From: JABURQ01 sp029243145
GTDB lineage: Bacteria > Planctomycetota > Planctomycetia > Planctomycetales > Planctomycetaceae
Direction: 5' to 3'
NCBI GenBank assembly: GCA_965660145.1
Contig: CBFHYX010000021.1
Span: 17,839 to 81,838 of the forward strand
DNA: 64,000 nt
Shown: positions 43,996-53,156 of the stretch, piece by piece
Layout: each line of letters opens with the position of its first letter
Numbering within the stretch: position 1 is the stretch's first letter
Translations under genes and position numbers: made by a program
The notes under the pieces: model-generated
Told to the model about the DNA's origin: nothing
What the model saw: the letters and a program-made list of their open reading frames with translations, nothing else
The model's database searches: none

Positions 43996-44619
43996 ATGTT
44001 TGATTCGTTTGCACAAATGCCGAGCAACCCGCAAATCTCAAGAGGGAGAGACGTTGCTCGTCAACGTCAGATGGGTATTGGCGACCTGCTTCTGGAAAAC
44101 CGTATTGTCTTTCTGGATGGTGTCATCAATGACGCCTCAGCCAATCTGATCCTGATGAAATTGCTTTATCTGCAATCAGAAAACCGGCACCAAGACATTC
44201 ACTTTTACATCAATTCTCCCGGCGGATCGGTTACTTCGACTCTCGCCATTTATGACACAATGCAGTTCCTCGACTGCAAAGTGGCAACCTATTGTGTCGG
44301 ATTGGCTGCGAGTGGTGGTGCCATCCTCGTCGCGGGTGGAGAGAAGGGGAAGCGATTCGCTCTCAAACACTCGAAGATCATGATTCACCAACCGTACGGA
44401 CAGGTCGGCGGTCAGGTGTCTGACATTGAAATTCAGGCCAAAGACATCATCGCAACTCGAGAGTTGCTCAATGAAATTTTGGCAGACCACACCGGCCAAC
44501 CCATCGAACGAGTCGCTAAAGACACCGAGCGTGACCACTACATGACGGCAATTCAAGGCGTTGAATACGGTCTCGTTGACGAAGTACTGATCAAACCTCC
44601 CAAAAAAGAGGGTGAGTGA
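43996..44619 (+). CDS. clpP: ATP-dependent Clp protease proteolytic subunit (first copy)
   Basis: A 207-residue ClpP serine peptidase. The catalytic Ser is in GLAASGGAILVAGG (canonical AASMGA reads AASGGA here). The His is in SKIMIHQPYG and the Asp in KDTERDHYMTA. SPGGSVTSTLAIYDTMQ forms the substrate strand and oxyanion region. The QVGGQVSDIEIQAKDI segment is normal. It lies in tandem with a second clpP 126 bp downstream, so mixed or separate tetradecamers are possible. ATG at 43996 was chosen because MFDSFAQM gives a normal-length N-terminus. Confidence 0.93.
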   Translation: MFDSFAQMPSNPQISRGRDVARQRQMGIGDLLLENRIVFLDGVINDASANLILMKLLYLQSENRHQDIHFYINSPGGSVTSTLAIYDTMQFLDCKVATYCVGLAASGGAILVAGGEKGKRFALKHSKIMIHQPYGQVGGQVSDIEIQAKDIIATRELLNEILADHTGQPIERVAKDTERDHYMTAIQGVEYGLVDEVLIKPPKKEGE

Positions 44620-44744
44620 CTTCGTGCCACGAATCGATTCCTATTGATCGGAGCTGATTCGTGTGCTAACTACTGCTGGACCATGATCGAATGTGTCCGG
44701 CAGACGGATTTTTAGGCAATCTGCACAAACTACGGAATAGTATC

Positions 44745-45347
44745 ATGACCGCACTTGTCCCATTTGTAATTCAAAAAAACGGCCGCGATGAGCGGGCGAT
44801 GGATATTTATAGCCGACTGCTCAGCGATCGAATCGTGATCCTCGGCAGCCAGGTAAACGACGAGGTTTCTAATAGCATTGTCGCGCAACTTCTGTTTCTT
44901 CAATTTGAAGATGCCGAAGCCGACATTCATTTTTACATCAATTCGCCAGGTGGCTCGATTACAGCCGGCATGGCAATTTACGACACCATGCAATACATCA
45001 GTTGCGATGTGGCCACCTATTGCATCGGCCAGGCTGCCAGTATGGGGTCTGTCTTGTTGACCGCGGGCGCCCCCGGAAAACGGAACGCTCTTCCGAACAG
45101 CCGAATCATGATTCATCAACCACTCGCCGGCATGGAAGGAACAGCCACCGAACTCGAAATCCACGCCAAAGAAGTTCTGCGTGTGAAGCAACGCATGAAT
45201 GAAATTTACTTCAAGCATACCGGACATTCGCTGCAGAAAATCGAAGAGGACACCGATCGTGACAACTTCATGACGGCTGCAGAAGCCCAAGAGTACAACC
45301 TGATTGACCAGGTTCTCGAACACCTCGATCCAGGTCAAACTCCATAA
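44745..45347 (+). CDS. clpP: ATP-dependent Clp protease proteolytic subunit (second copy)
   Basis: A 200-residue ClpP with fully canonical motifs: SPGGSITAGMAIYDTMQ, catalytic Ser in GQAASMGSVLLTAG, His in SRIMIHQPL and Asp in EEDTDRDNFM. It is closer to the general bacterial ClpP than the copy at 43996. The propeptide is short. Both copies appear catalytically competent. No Clp ATPase gene is adjacent in this window. Confidence 0.95.
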   Translation: MTALVPFVIQKNGRDERAMDIYSRLLSDRIVILGSQVNDEVSNSIVAQLLFLQFEDAEADIHFYINSPGGSITAGMAIYDTMQYISCDVATYCIGQAASMGSVLLTAGAPGKRNALPNSRIMIHQPLAGMEGTATELEIHAKEVLRVKQRMNEIYFKHTGHSLQKIEEDTDRDNFMTAAEAQEYNLIDQVLEHLDPGQTP

Positions 45348-45464
45348 TTGAATTAGTTTGGTGTCACGGTCGACTTGTCTGCCGTTGGGATTAAACAGCA
45401 AGTGTAGGACCGGTTTCACCGGCCACAAAGACTTACGATAATCATCGGTCAAGGACGACCACTG

Positions 45465-46349
45465 ATGCGAAACGTCATTCTCCTTATTCTGACCACCGGA
45501 GCACTCCCGCTCTTGGGTTGCGCCAGTGGAGATGTCGATCAGCTTGAAGCGAATCTCCGCTCCAAAGATGCCGAACTGCGAGCCCTCAACAACCAGCTCC
45601 AATCGTCAGAACGCCGACTCGCAACGACCGAGCGGGAGATCACTCATCTTCAACGGCAATTGGCCGGTTCGAGCCCAGAAGTCACCAGCCGTCTGGCCCG
45701 CATTGAATCGATTGAGATCAACAAACGGCTCACCGGTGCGCTCAATGAAGATGGCAAGCCGGGGGATGACGTTCTGAATGTCGTGATTGCTCCACTGGAC
45801 AGTATGGGTGAAGTGGTCAAACTGGAAGGTCGCATCGAAGTGGAAGCCATTGATCCATCGCTTCCAGAAGCCAACCGCAGGTTGGGAGAATGGACGATTC
45901 CATTGGAGCAGTCTGCCGACAAGTGGCATGACGGCTTTCTCGGACAAGGCTATCAGTTGACGGCACCGTGGCAGCGAACGCCTCAATCCAAACAGGTCGT
46001 CCTGTTGGCCCGTTACACCACTCCCGATGGTCGCTCCTTCTCGGCGACGCAGGAAATCAACATCATCCCGCCCACAGGATTGAGTCAATCACCTGATCTC
46101 TTACCTCTACCAGCGGCGAAGCAAGAAACTCCCAGCCAATCGGCAGTGATTCAACCGGCCAGCTTTGAACAAGACACCCGTGAAGCTCAACCATTCCCGA
46201 TCACTGCTCCTGAAATCACTCCTATGCCAATTTCGGCATCGCAGGAAGAGCCAAAACCTCTACCAATTCAAACGGGTAGCCGACCGATCTCGCTGGAAAA
46301 ACTCTTGAGAGCCCGCGACGAACTCGAAACTCCACCGTTTGTGGAGTGA
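45465..46349 (+). CDS. Coiled-coil lipoprotein of unknown function
   Basis: 294 residues with a lipoprotein signal (GALPLLGCAS, Cys near 19), then a coiled coil from about 24 to 70 (DQLEANLRSKDAELRALNNQ, LATTEREITHLQRQLAG). A beta-rich middle domain follows (RIESIEINKRLTGALNED, DDVLNVVIAPLDSMGEVVKL). The C-terminal third is Pro/Gln-rich and of low complexity. I infer an envelope-anchored structural protein. It lies 117 bp downstream of clpP. Confidence 0.7.
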   Translation: MRNVILLILTTGALPLLGCASGDVDQLEANLRSKDAELRALNNQLQSSERRLATTEREITHLQRQLAGSSPEVTSRLARIESIEINKRLTGALNEDGKPGDDVLNVVIAPLDSMGEVVKLEGRIEVEAIDPSLPEANRRLGEWTIPLEQSADKWHDGFLGQGYQLTAPWQRTPQSKQVVLLARYTTPDGRSFSATQEINIIPPTGLSQSPDLLPLPAAKQETPSQSAVIQPASFEQDTREAQPFPITAPEITPMPISASQEEPKPLPIQTGSRPISLEKLLRARDELETPPFVE

Positions 46350-46450
46350 ATTTGTAGCTGGACACTCCGCTGGAGTAGGAGGTGCGGGGTGAGGAGGTCG
46401 ATCATAGTGATCTCAATCTACGATCTCGTTCCTGTTATTTTCAAGAACTC

Positions 46451-47449
46451 TTACCCCATCTCGGCAAGTCTCTGTCGAGCGACTTCATCTGCCGCGCGTT
46501 GATACCATTGTTTGGCCGTGTCGAGATCAGATTGGACGCTATCTCCCCGTTCGTACATCAAGCCGAGCATACGCATCGCGTTAGCTTCGCCAACTGTCGC
46601 GGATTGTTCGCAGAGGTCGTAGGCTCTTTGCAAATCGACCGGAACGCCTTTTCCGCTAGCCAACAAGATCGCCAGAATGTATTTCGCGCGGGGGCTTTCG
46701 GCTGATACGGCTGATTCAAGAAAGGGGACTCCTCTTTTGTAATCGGGACTGTGCCCCATGCAGAGAACTTCACCACACACTTCCATCGCTTCGATCTGCC
46801 CCAATTCTGCCGCCTTTTCAAAATAGGGCATGGCCGGGCTTTGCACGACTTCAGCAGCCGATTCATCGCCGGTGAGTTTTTGTCGCCCGAGTTCGTACCA
46901 GGCAAAGGGATGGTCTTGTGTCTTGGCGGCTTCCAACAACTCGTTCATTTTGACGGAATCCGCATCGACACCGAGGCCGTCGCGATAGCAGATCGCCAGG
47001 CGGATTTGTCCTTCGGAGTTTTCCGCGTTGGCGGCGTGTTCGTAAAGTCGAATCGCCTCTTTGAGATCCTGTTCGACGACGCGGCCTTCTTCAAAACAAA
47101 GCCCCAGGCTCACGACACAATAGGCATCGCCACATTCGGCACCATGCGCCCAGTGATCGAGGGCGGATTTGATATCCTGTTGTTTGAAAAACAGATTACC
47201 CATGTTGTAGAAAGCATGGCCAAATCCTCCCTCGACGGCCTCTTTGTAAAGTTCCAGAGCACGGTTGGTGTCTTCGGCAACACCAATGCCGTCTTCATAG
47301 AATGTCCCCAACAACCGAGTCGCTTCGAAGTTTCCTTGTTCGTGAGATTGTCGGCAAAGATCGAAAGCGGATTCGACGTCCCGCGGTCCGTTGGTTCCCA
47401 AGTAGACATTGCGGGCCTGTTCGAGAAGTTGTTCGGCAGTATCAGTCAT
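46451..47449 (-). CDS. Sel1-repeat (TPR-like) protein
   Basis: A 332-residue cytoplasmic protein made of about eight Sel1-like repeats of roughly 36 residues. Examples are GNFEATRLLGTFYEDGIGV, AYCVVSLGLCFEEGRVV, GQIRLAICYRDGLGVDAD and EANAMRMLGLMYERGD. Such solenoids are protein-protein interaction scaffolds. There is no signal peptide. It follows the terminator of the isomerase-like gene, so it is independently transcribed. Confidence 0.85.
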   Translation of the reverse strand: MTDTAEQLLEQARNVYLGTNGPRDVESAFDLCRQSHEQGNFEATRLLGTFYEDGIGVAEDTNRALELYKEAVEGGFGHAFYNMGNLFFKQQDIKSALDHWAHGAECGDAYCVVSLGLCFEEGRVVEQDLKEAIRLYEHAANAENSEGQIRLAICYRDGLGVDADSVKMNELLEAAKTQDHPFAWYELGRQKLTGDESAAEVVQSPAMPYFEKAAELGQIEAMEVCGEVLCMGHSPDYKRGVPFLESAVSAESPRAKYILAILLASGKGVPVDLQRAYDLCEQSATVGEANAMRMLGLMYERGDSVQSDLDTAKQWYQRAADEVARQRLAEMG

Positions 47450-47514
47450 GGTGAGTTTTCAATAAAGGCGTTGGCAGGACATGATAGAAAATAAATCTTG
47501 AGTACACCACGCTA

Positions 47515-47547
47515 CAAAAAAAGCACCGGCCATAGCGGCCGGTGCTT
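47515..47547 (-). terminator. Terminator of the Tat-exported isomerase-like gene
   Basis: AAGCACCGGCC (47521-47531) pairs with GGCCGGTGCTT (47537-47547). On the minus strand it is followed by a seven-base U run, fitting a terminator 25 bp after the stop at 47572. Confidence 0.9.
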
Positions 47548-47571
47548 GGAGATATTATCAACGAATTCAAA

Positions 47572-48534
47572 TCATCCCAGCTTTTCGCGAACATCTTCGA
47601 GCAGTTTTTTGCTGCGACGAATTCCGGCGTATTCGTCTAACTCACTGCCTTCGTACTCGATACCAACAAAACCAGTGTAGTTGGCGTCCTTGACGATTTG
47701 CATGATCTTCATGTAATCGGTTTCAATGATGACGCCTTTCTCTTGATAACGAGTCTGGAACGTCGACAATGGATAGTGCTCGCTGAACTCGTGTGTTTTA
47801 GCTGACACACCTTTCGCATACGGCATGAGCAATTTCGTTCCCTCGTAATTGCTAAACCATTCGACGGAGTTCTTGCCGCGATTGATGAAGAAGTTTCCGA
47901 AGTCCGGCAATGTACCGCAGTGGTCGTGTCCGACTTTCTTCATCACACCGGCCAGCCACTCACCGTCGGAAGAGAGTCCACCATGATTTTCGACGATGAC
48001 GTTGATGTCTTGCTTGGCACCATAAGCCGTTAGTCGTGACAATCCGTCCGCAGCCAGCTTCATTTGCTCTTCGTAGGTTCCGCGACTGCCGGCATTCACT
48101 CGAATCGAATGACATCCCAGAAATTTGGCAGCATCGACCCACTTGTAATGGTTCTCGACCGCCTGAGTTCTCTTCTTGTCATCCGGGTCACCAAGGTTGC
48201 CTTCTCCGTCGCACATAATCAGCAAGCTTGTCACGCCGTAATCGCTGGCACGCTTCTTCATCTCGCCGAGATACTTTTCATCGGTCGCTTTGTCTTTGAA
48301 GAACTGATTGACGTATTCAACACCCGAGATACCAAACTCTTCTTTGGTGACACGAGCATAATCGAGGTTGTCGAGCTTTCCCGCTCGCAGCGCTTTGTGA
48401 AGTGACCACTGTGCGAGAGAGATTTCAAACCAGGGTTTTTTGGCCGCGGCAGAGGCAATGGACGTTGAACCGAGCACCGCTAATCCCGCCACTGCGGCAG
48501 ATTGGGTGAGAAAATCGCGACGATTTTGTGACAT
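47572..48534 (-). CDS. Tat-exported sugar phosphate isomerase/epimerase-like protein
   Basis: 320 residues. The leader MSQNRRDFLTQSAAVAGLAV is a twin-arginine signal (NRRDFL) ending near ASA. The mature TIM barrel shows ISGVEYVNQFF, LLIMCDGEGNLGD, CHSIRVNAGS, VIVENHGGLSS (metal-ligand Glu), GTLPDFGNF and VGIEYEGSEL. It belongs to the large planctomycete family of exported xylose-isomerase-like proteins, with unknown substrate. The ATG at 48534 opens the Tat signal; the upstream frame is not needed. Confidence 0.87.
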   Translation of the reverse strand: MSQNRRDFLTQSAAVAGLAVLGSTSIASAAAKKPWFEISLAQWSLHKALRAGKLDNLDYARVTKEEFGISGVEYVNQFFKDKATDEKYLGEMKKRASDYGVTSLLIMCDGEGNLGDPDDKKRTQAVENHYKWVDAAKFLGCHSIRVNAGSRGTYEEQMKLAADGLSRLTAYGAKQDINVIVENHGGLSSDGEWLAGVMKKVGHDHCGTLPDFGNFFINRGKNSVEWFSNYEGTKLLMPYAKGVSAKTHEFSEHYPLSTFQTRYQEKGVIIETDYMKIMQIVKDANYTGFVGIEYEGSELDEYAGIRRSKKLLEDVREKLG

Positions 48535-48589
48535 ATCAATTGTTCCTGTAACATGGAGGATGTGTGGACTCAACAAATGTGAGATCGAA

Positions 48590-50014
48590 TCAACCTTGCG
48601 GTTCTGTCATTCGATACGGATCGAGTGCCGTCTGCAACTCTTCTTCAGGAAGAATTTCTTTCTCCCGACAGAGTTCGCGAATGGTCTTCCCTGATTTGAA
48701 GGCTTCTTTCGCGAGTGCAGCGGCTTTTTCGTAGCCAATATGTGGATTCAAGCTGGTCACCATCGACAATGATTTCTCGACAGCCGCTTCGCAGGCGACT
48801 TCATTGGCTTTCATGTCGATTGCACAGAATTCGACGAACGCGTCAGAACAATTTGCCAGCAACATGATACTTTCGAGAGTCGTGTGTCCCATCATGGGCA
48901 TCATAATATTGAGTTGGAACTGTCCACCACCTGACCCAGCGATTGCCATCGCTGCGTCATTCCCCATCACCTTAGCCGTCACCTGAACCATGCTTTCGCA
49001 CATGACGGGATTCACTTTGCCCGGCATGATGGACGATCCCGGTTGACGGTCGGGAAGTACGACTTCGTTGAAACCGCAGCGCGGTCCCGAACTGAGCCAG
49101 CGAATATTGTTGGCCACGTTAAACAACGTCGAGGCAATTGTTTTCAATTGACTGTGACAGTCCACCAGACCATCTCGTTGGGCGTTGGCTTCAAAATGAT
49201 TGACGGCTTCAATAAACGGAATGCCGGTCTGTTCCACGAGATGAGCGGCGACTCGTTTTCCAAATTCGGGGTGAGTGTTGATTCCCGAGCCGACGGCCGT
49301 TCCACCTGCCGGTAATTCTAAGACCGCATGCATGGCTCGCTCGGCTCTTTCGACTGAAAGTTCCAGTTGCCGGGCAAAACCACTGAACTCTTGGCCGAGT
49401 CGCAGGGGTGTTGCATCGGCCAAATGTGTACGGCCGATTTTGATGACTTGATCCCAGTCAGCCGCTTTTTGCTTGAGTATCTCGGCAAATTTCTGCAAGG
49501 CGGGAATCAGGGAGTTTTTGATTTCACTCGCCACGGCAACATGGATGGCTGTGGGGAACATGTCGTTGGTGGACTGTCCCATGTTGACATGATCGTTGGG
49601 ATGAATCGGCTTCTCAGCACCAAAGCGATCTCCGCCATCAATTTCAATGGCTCGGCTTGAAATCACCTCGTTGGTGTTCATGTTGCTCGACGTTCCCGAG
49701 CCGGTCTGAAAGACATCAATCGGGAATTCCGCATCGAGTTTCCCTTCAGAAACTTCCCGACAGGCCGAGATCAAAGAGTTGACCTGATAATCGGTGAGAG
49801 GATTTTTCCCGGAGCCGGTCAGTTTATCGAGGTCACGGTTGGCGATGGCCGCGGCCCACTTAATCCGGCCAAGGGCGTGGATCAATGCGGGAGGCAGTGT
49901 CCACCCCGAGATGGGGAAGTTGTCAACAGCTCGTTGTGTTTGAGCTCCATAATAGGCTTGTGCAGGAACCTGCACATCTCCCATGGTGTCGTGTTCGGTC
50001 CGGAATTCGGTCAT
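48590..50014 (-). CDS. fumC: Fumarate hydratase class II
   Basis: 474 residues. This tetrameric, iron-independent fumarase interconverts fumarate and malate. It has TEFRTEHDTMGDV at the N-terminus, SSNMNTNEVI, the GRTHLADATPLRLGQE active-site segment and the superfamily signature GSSIMPGKVNP carrying the catalytic Ser loop. Length is canonical (about 465). ATG at 50014 was chosen as the family start; the frame extends 11 codons upstream. It is the second TCA-cycle gene in the window. Confidence 0.96.
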   Translation of the reverse strand: MTEFRTEHDTMGDVQVPAQAYYGAQTQRAVDNFPISGWTLPPALIHALGRIKWAAAIANRDLDKLTGSGKNPLTDYQVNSLISACREVSEGKLDAEFPIDVFQTGSGTSSNMNTNEVISSRAIEIDGGDRFGAEKPIHPNDHVNMGQSTNDMFPTAIHVAVASEIKNSLIPALQKFAEILKQKAADWDQVIKIGRTHLADATPLRLGQEFSGFARQLELSVERAERAMHAVLELPAGGTAVGSGINTHPEFGKRVAAHLVEQTGIPFIEAVNHFEANAQRDGLVDCHSQLKTIASTLFNVANNIRWLSSGPRCGFNEVVLPDRQPGSSIMPGKVNPVMCESMVQVTAKVMGNDAAMAIAGSGGGQFQLNIMMPMMGHTTLESIMLLANCSDAFVEFCAIDMKANEVACEAAVEKSLSMVTSLNPHIGYEKAAALAKEAFKSGKTIRELCREKEILPEEELQTALDPYRMTEPQG

Positions 50015-50300
50015 CGCCAGATATACCTTCTCGTAATCGAAATGCATCGAAATCGTCCAAGCGCTGCTATCGACTCGCTTACAGGCATTCGATAATAACG
50101 GTTCTACGAACAGAGACCAATCGAGCCGCGATGCATTCTCTGGCTCTGCGTATCATTATATTTTAACTGGCTTTACGGAATCTCGATTTGAGCCGAAAAA
50201 GTGTCCATAATTTCCAACACGAAAGTCGTCCCTTTCGTAGGAATTGGATGAATACACCCGAAATCTCATTAAACCTCAGAATTTGGACCTACTGAATCTC

Positions 50301-50993
50301 ATGCCGACTGATAAACTTAAATCGTTAACGCAGTCTATTTCGGAGATGGAAAGTCCCGTAGCCTTGACTGATCGCGGTCGAAAAAATCAATCACAAACGC
50401 CCGATGGCGCGATTCTTACTCCCTTGGAGTATGAAGGCGTTAATGATGCGCGTCTCGTAGAAGAGTCCCGTAAGGGTGAGAATGCCGCTTTCGGCGAACT
50501 CGTCAATCGCTACGAACGCCGACTCATGAGAGTCATCAAGCGTTTTATTCGCGATGAAGAAATTGTTCGTGATCTGGCTCAAGAGACTTTTCTGAGAGTT
50601 TACGGCAAGCTGGAAATGTTCGATCCGTCACGACGATTTGGACCGTGGTTGTTTCGGATCGGCGTTAATATCACCCTGGATTATCTTCGCAAACAAAAAC
50701 GACGTGGACGTTGGGCCCTCTTTTCGGAAAGTCCTTCTGAAAAAATGCCCGACCCGAGTGTTGTGGATCCTCGTATCTATCAAAACCTGCAAGAAGAAGT
50801 CCAAGCGGTTCTTGCCGAGATTCCAGAGAACTATCGTTCGGTGTTAGTTTTGAGAGACTTGGAAAATTTCTCGACTTCAGAAATTGCCGCGATCCTGGAT
50901 CGAAAAGAAGCCACAATTCGCTGGCGTTTGGCAGAAGCACGCACGCGGTTTCAAAAATTGTGGGAACAACGAATCCAAGATGAAGATGCTTGA
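50301..50993 (+). CDS. ECF-type RNA polymerase sigma factor
   Basis: About 230 residues. Region 2 is FGELVNRYERRLMRVIKRFI, then DLAQETFLRVYGKLEMFD and FGPWLFRIGVNITLDYLR. Region 4 is AEIPENYRSVLVLRDLENF and TSEIAAILDRKEATIRWRLA. An N-terminal extension of about 50 residues precedes region 2. The start is uncertain: TTG at 50244 or ATG at 50301; neither has a clear ribosome-binding site. The next gene, 26 bp away, encodes its likely anti-sigma factor, so the pair should respond to an envelope signal. A short hairpin (ACGAAAG/CTTTCGT, about 50219-50238) precedes it. Confidence 0.9.
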   Translation: MPTDKLKSLTQSISEMESPVALTDRGRKNQSQTPDGAILTPLEYEGVNDARLVEESRKGENAAFGELVNRYERRLMRVIKRFIRDEEIVRDLAQETFLRVYGKLEMFDPSRRFGPWLFRIGVNITLDYLRKQKRRGRWALFSESPSEKMPDPSVVDPRIYQNLQEEVQAVLAEIPENYRSVLVLRDLENFSTSEIAAILDRKEATIRWRLAEARTRFQKLWEQRIQDEDA

Positions 50994-51019
50994 TCTTTCA
51001 GTAGAATTAAAGAACAACT

Positions 51020-51616
51020 ATGAATTGTAAGCGGGCAAAACAAGAACTGGCATTAAGTGCTGGCAACGATCTCGACGCTCTGACCGAACAGGATCTGAGA
51101 CGCCATCTGGAAAACTGTCCTGATTGTTCCAATCAGTGGAACCGAGTTCGCGCGACCACCACAATTTTGCAGCAAGTCGCCATTGAAGAAGTCGTTTCGA
51201 GCGATCCTCCTCAGTTGTGGACTTCGATTTCTCAAGCTCTGCCCCAGGCTTCCCTACGTCGAACGGCTTCTCCGAAAAACAGAGTTTCGCTTTCGAACGC
51301 TTTGGTTCCTCTGGTCGCGGTGGCTTCACTCATGTTTGCGGTCTTTTCGATTCATCAATCTCTTGAAGAGTCGGCATTACCCTCCTCGATGTCCAGCGGT
51401 TTTACGCTGACAGTGGATGGGGCGAGCGATTCCGCGCAGAACGCTACTTCGCCGACTTACCCAGAGTCTCATCTTCAGTTCGAGTCGGCCTCGTTTCCTC
51501 TGGAAATGAAGCATCAATCACCGGTGGATATTTATTGTGAGAGTAAGTCTCCGAAGGTTGACCCAGCCACTCAGCGCGTAGAAGATACCAGTCCTCCATT
51601 ATTTTTTATCCGATAG
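51020..51616 (+). CDS. Zinc-binding anti-sigma factor (ZAS type)
   Basis: A 198-residue membrane protein. The N-terminus has the anti-sigma zinc motif (Cys3, then HLENCPDC with HxxxCxxC at about residues 29-36). One membrane helix is near residues 95-112 (LVPLVAVASLMFAVFS), followed by a Ser/Pro-rich extracytoplasmic tail of about 80 residues. It should sequester the ECF sigma factor encoded directly upstream until a signal releases it. No site-1 protease gene is adjacent. Confidence 0.85.
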   Translation: MNCKRAKQELALSAGNDLDALTEQDLRRHLENCPDCSNQWNRVRATTTILQQVAIEEVVSSDPPQLWTSISQALPQASLRRTASPKNRVSLSNALVPLVAVASLMFAVFSIHQSLEESALPSSMSSGFTLTVDGASDSAQNATSPTYPESHLQFESASFPLEMKHQSPVDIYCESKSPKVDPATQRVEDTSPPLFFIR

Positions 51617-51678
51617 GTCGGAAGTGATCTTCCGCAGTGGGAGAAGAAATCTTCAACCGACAGGCGAGGACGCTGAAC

Positions 51679-51894
51679 ATGCCGCTGTTTGAGTATCAAT
51701 GCAAATCTTGCAGTCAACAATCTGAAATCTTGGTCCGAAATCAAGAACTCCCGAAATGTCCTGCTTGTGGATCGGGGAGATTAGGGAAATACTTGAGTGC
51801 CGCCAATGGGCGAGCTTCAGCTTCTTTACCGATGACCTCTGCATGCCCGCCGCAAGACGCACCACCTTGTCGTCCCGGTTGTTGTCGGATGTAA
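51679..51894 (+). CDS. FmdB-type zinc ribbon protein
   Basis: 71 residues from the ATG at 51679. The N-terminus MPLFEYQCKSC and the second pair CPACGSGRLGKYLS form the FmdB/CxxC zinc ribbon typical of putative regulatory proteins. The tail is unusually cysteine/proline-rich (PPCRPGCCRM). It is close to the anti-sigma and GNAT genes. Function is unknown. Confidence 0.85.
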   Translation: MPLFEYQCKSCSQQSEILVRNQELPKCPACGSGRLGKYLSAANGRASASLPMTSACPPQDAPPCRPGCCRM

Positions 51895-51897
51895 TTC

Positions 51898-52785
51898 GTG
51901 GGAATTCAGTTGCTCAATCTGTCTGAGTTTGATGCGAACGCTTATCAAAATTCGTCTCCACTGATCATCTCGCAACTTTCCCGAATGGTCGATCTCCGTG
52001 GCAATGTGCCGATTTCGCAAGAATTGCTAATTCTGACAGAGAATCAGGATCCTCGCCGAATTTTAGCAGGAATGATTCTCCCCAAATGTGAGGGTGCCTT
52101 TCTCTTGGCTGACTGGCCGCTTGCGGAGTCTTGGGACGCGACAGAGAAGATTCTCACTGCGTCTGCGGAGCACGTCAGAGACCAAGAGTCAGGACGACCT
52201 ACTCTGCTTCTAAGGAAGGACGTCGGTCACTCAGAACAAGATTGCGGTCCATTCACATTTTTGACGACGATTTTCACCTATATTTACTCCTTTCACGACA
52301 ATCAATCGACGGCTCCGAACGAAACGCAGACCGGGGAATCTCTGAGAATCGTGAATGTTTCCATCGATGACGCCGACACCCTGGAATTACTGCAGGAAAT
52401 TGGACACGATTCGCGAGATTGCCCCGAACTCCAATCGATGATGGACTGGGGGACACGTTTGGCCGACTATCGAAGATCTGAGGATGTTTCATCAATCAAT
52501 GTGCAACAATTGCTTCACAACAATCAACCGATCGGAGTTGCCGTCTGGACCGAATCTCGACGATCAAATCAGGTAGAATTCAAGTATTTTGGAATCAAGC
52601 CTGAAAAACGGCATCAAGGGTGGGGGGCTCGATTCCTGAATGTAATTTTCAGGGAACTACGAAATAGAAAAACCGACTGTGTGTTTCTTCACGTCGATTC
52701 CCGAAACGATTTTGCCATTAAGCTTTACGAAAATTGGGGGTTCGAAAAGACGGAGCAGCAAGAACTCTGGATGGGATATCGGTAA
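51898..52785 (+). CDS. GNAT-family N-acetyltransferase
   Basis: 295 residues. The C-terminal half (about 150-295) is a GNAT domain with the acetyl-CoA pyrophosphate loop in FGIKPEKRHQGWGARFLN (RxxGxGxx-type) and the closing AIKLYENWGFEKTE. The N-terminal half is less recognisable and may be a second, degenerate GNAT-like fold. It begins at a GTG only 3 bp after fmdB, suggesting translational coupling. Substrate is unknown. Confidence 0.8.
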   Translation: MGIQLLNLSEFDANAYQNSSPLIISQLSRMVDLRGNVPISQELLILTENQDPRRILAGMILPKCEGAFLLADWPLAESWDATEKILTASAEHVRDQESGRPTLLLRKDVGHSEQDCGPFTFLTTIFTYIYSFHDNQSTAPNETQTGESLRIVNVSIDDADTLELLQEIGHDSRDCPELQSMMDWGTRLADYRRSEDVSSINVQQLLHNNQPIGVAVWTESRRSNQVEFKYFGIKPEKRHQGWGARFLNVIFRELRNRKTDCVFLHVDSRNDFAIKLYENWGFEKTEQQELWMGYR

Positions 52786-53156
52786 GAATCACTCTCAACA
52801 AGTTTCGCACACAGTCGTCTTGCCAAGAGGGAAATTCAATAATTGAAAATCGATGAATAATCGAGGAATCATCATTGAAAGTGAAGAGCTTTGAGTAACT
52901 CCATAAATTCAAATGGAATTTGGTTTGACTCTCTAGTTCGTCTCGGTAGGATCGGTTCCCAGTGAACGAAAGAGTGATGAGATCAGGAGGATCGTGTCTC
53001 CCCTCTCGGGGGGAATGCCCACCTCTTATCTTATAAAGTCCCTGAACAATCCAGATGTGTCATATTGCTGCTCGCAGAAATTCTTTTCTGACGACAGATT
53101 AACTATGTACCTCACTGATGTGAATTGCGTAGACGATATGCGCTGGGGGTGGCAAG
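52786..53156. other. Gene-free leader before dnaA
   Basis: About 370 bp. I found no TTATCCACA-like DnaA boxes and no AT-rich 13-mer array, so there is no sign of an origin here. No RNA gene or protein-like frame was recognised. Confidence 0.5.

Noticed and set aside
52786..53156. Replication origin upstream of dnaA
   Set aside because: No DnaA-box-like repeats or AT-rich unwinding element could be found by eye.
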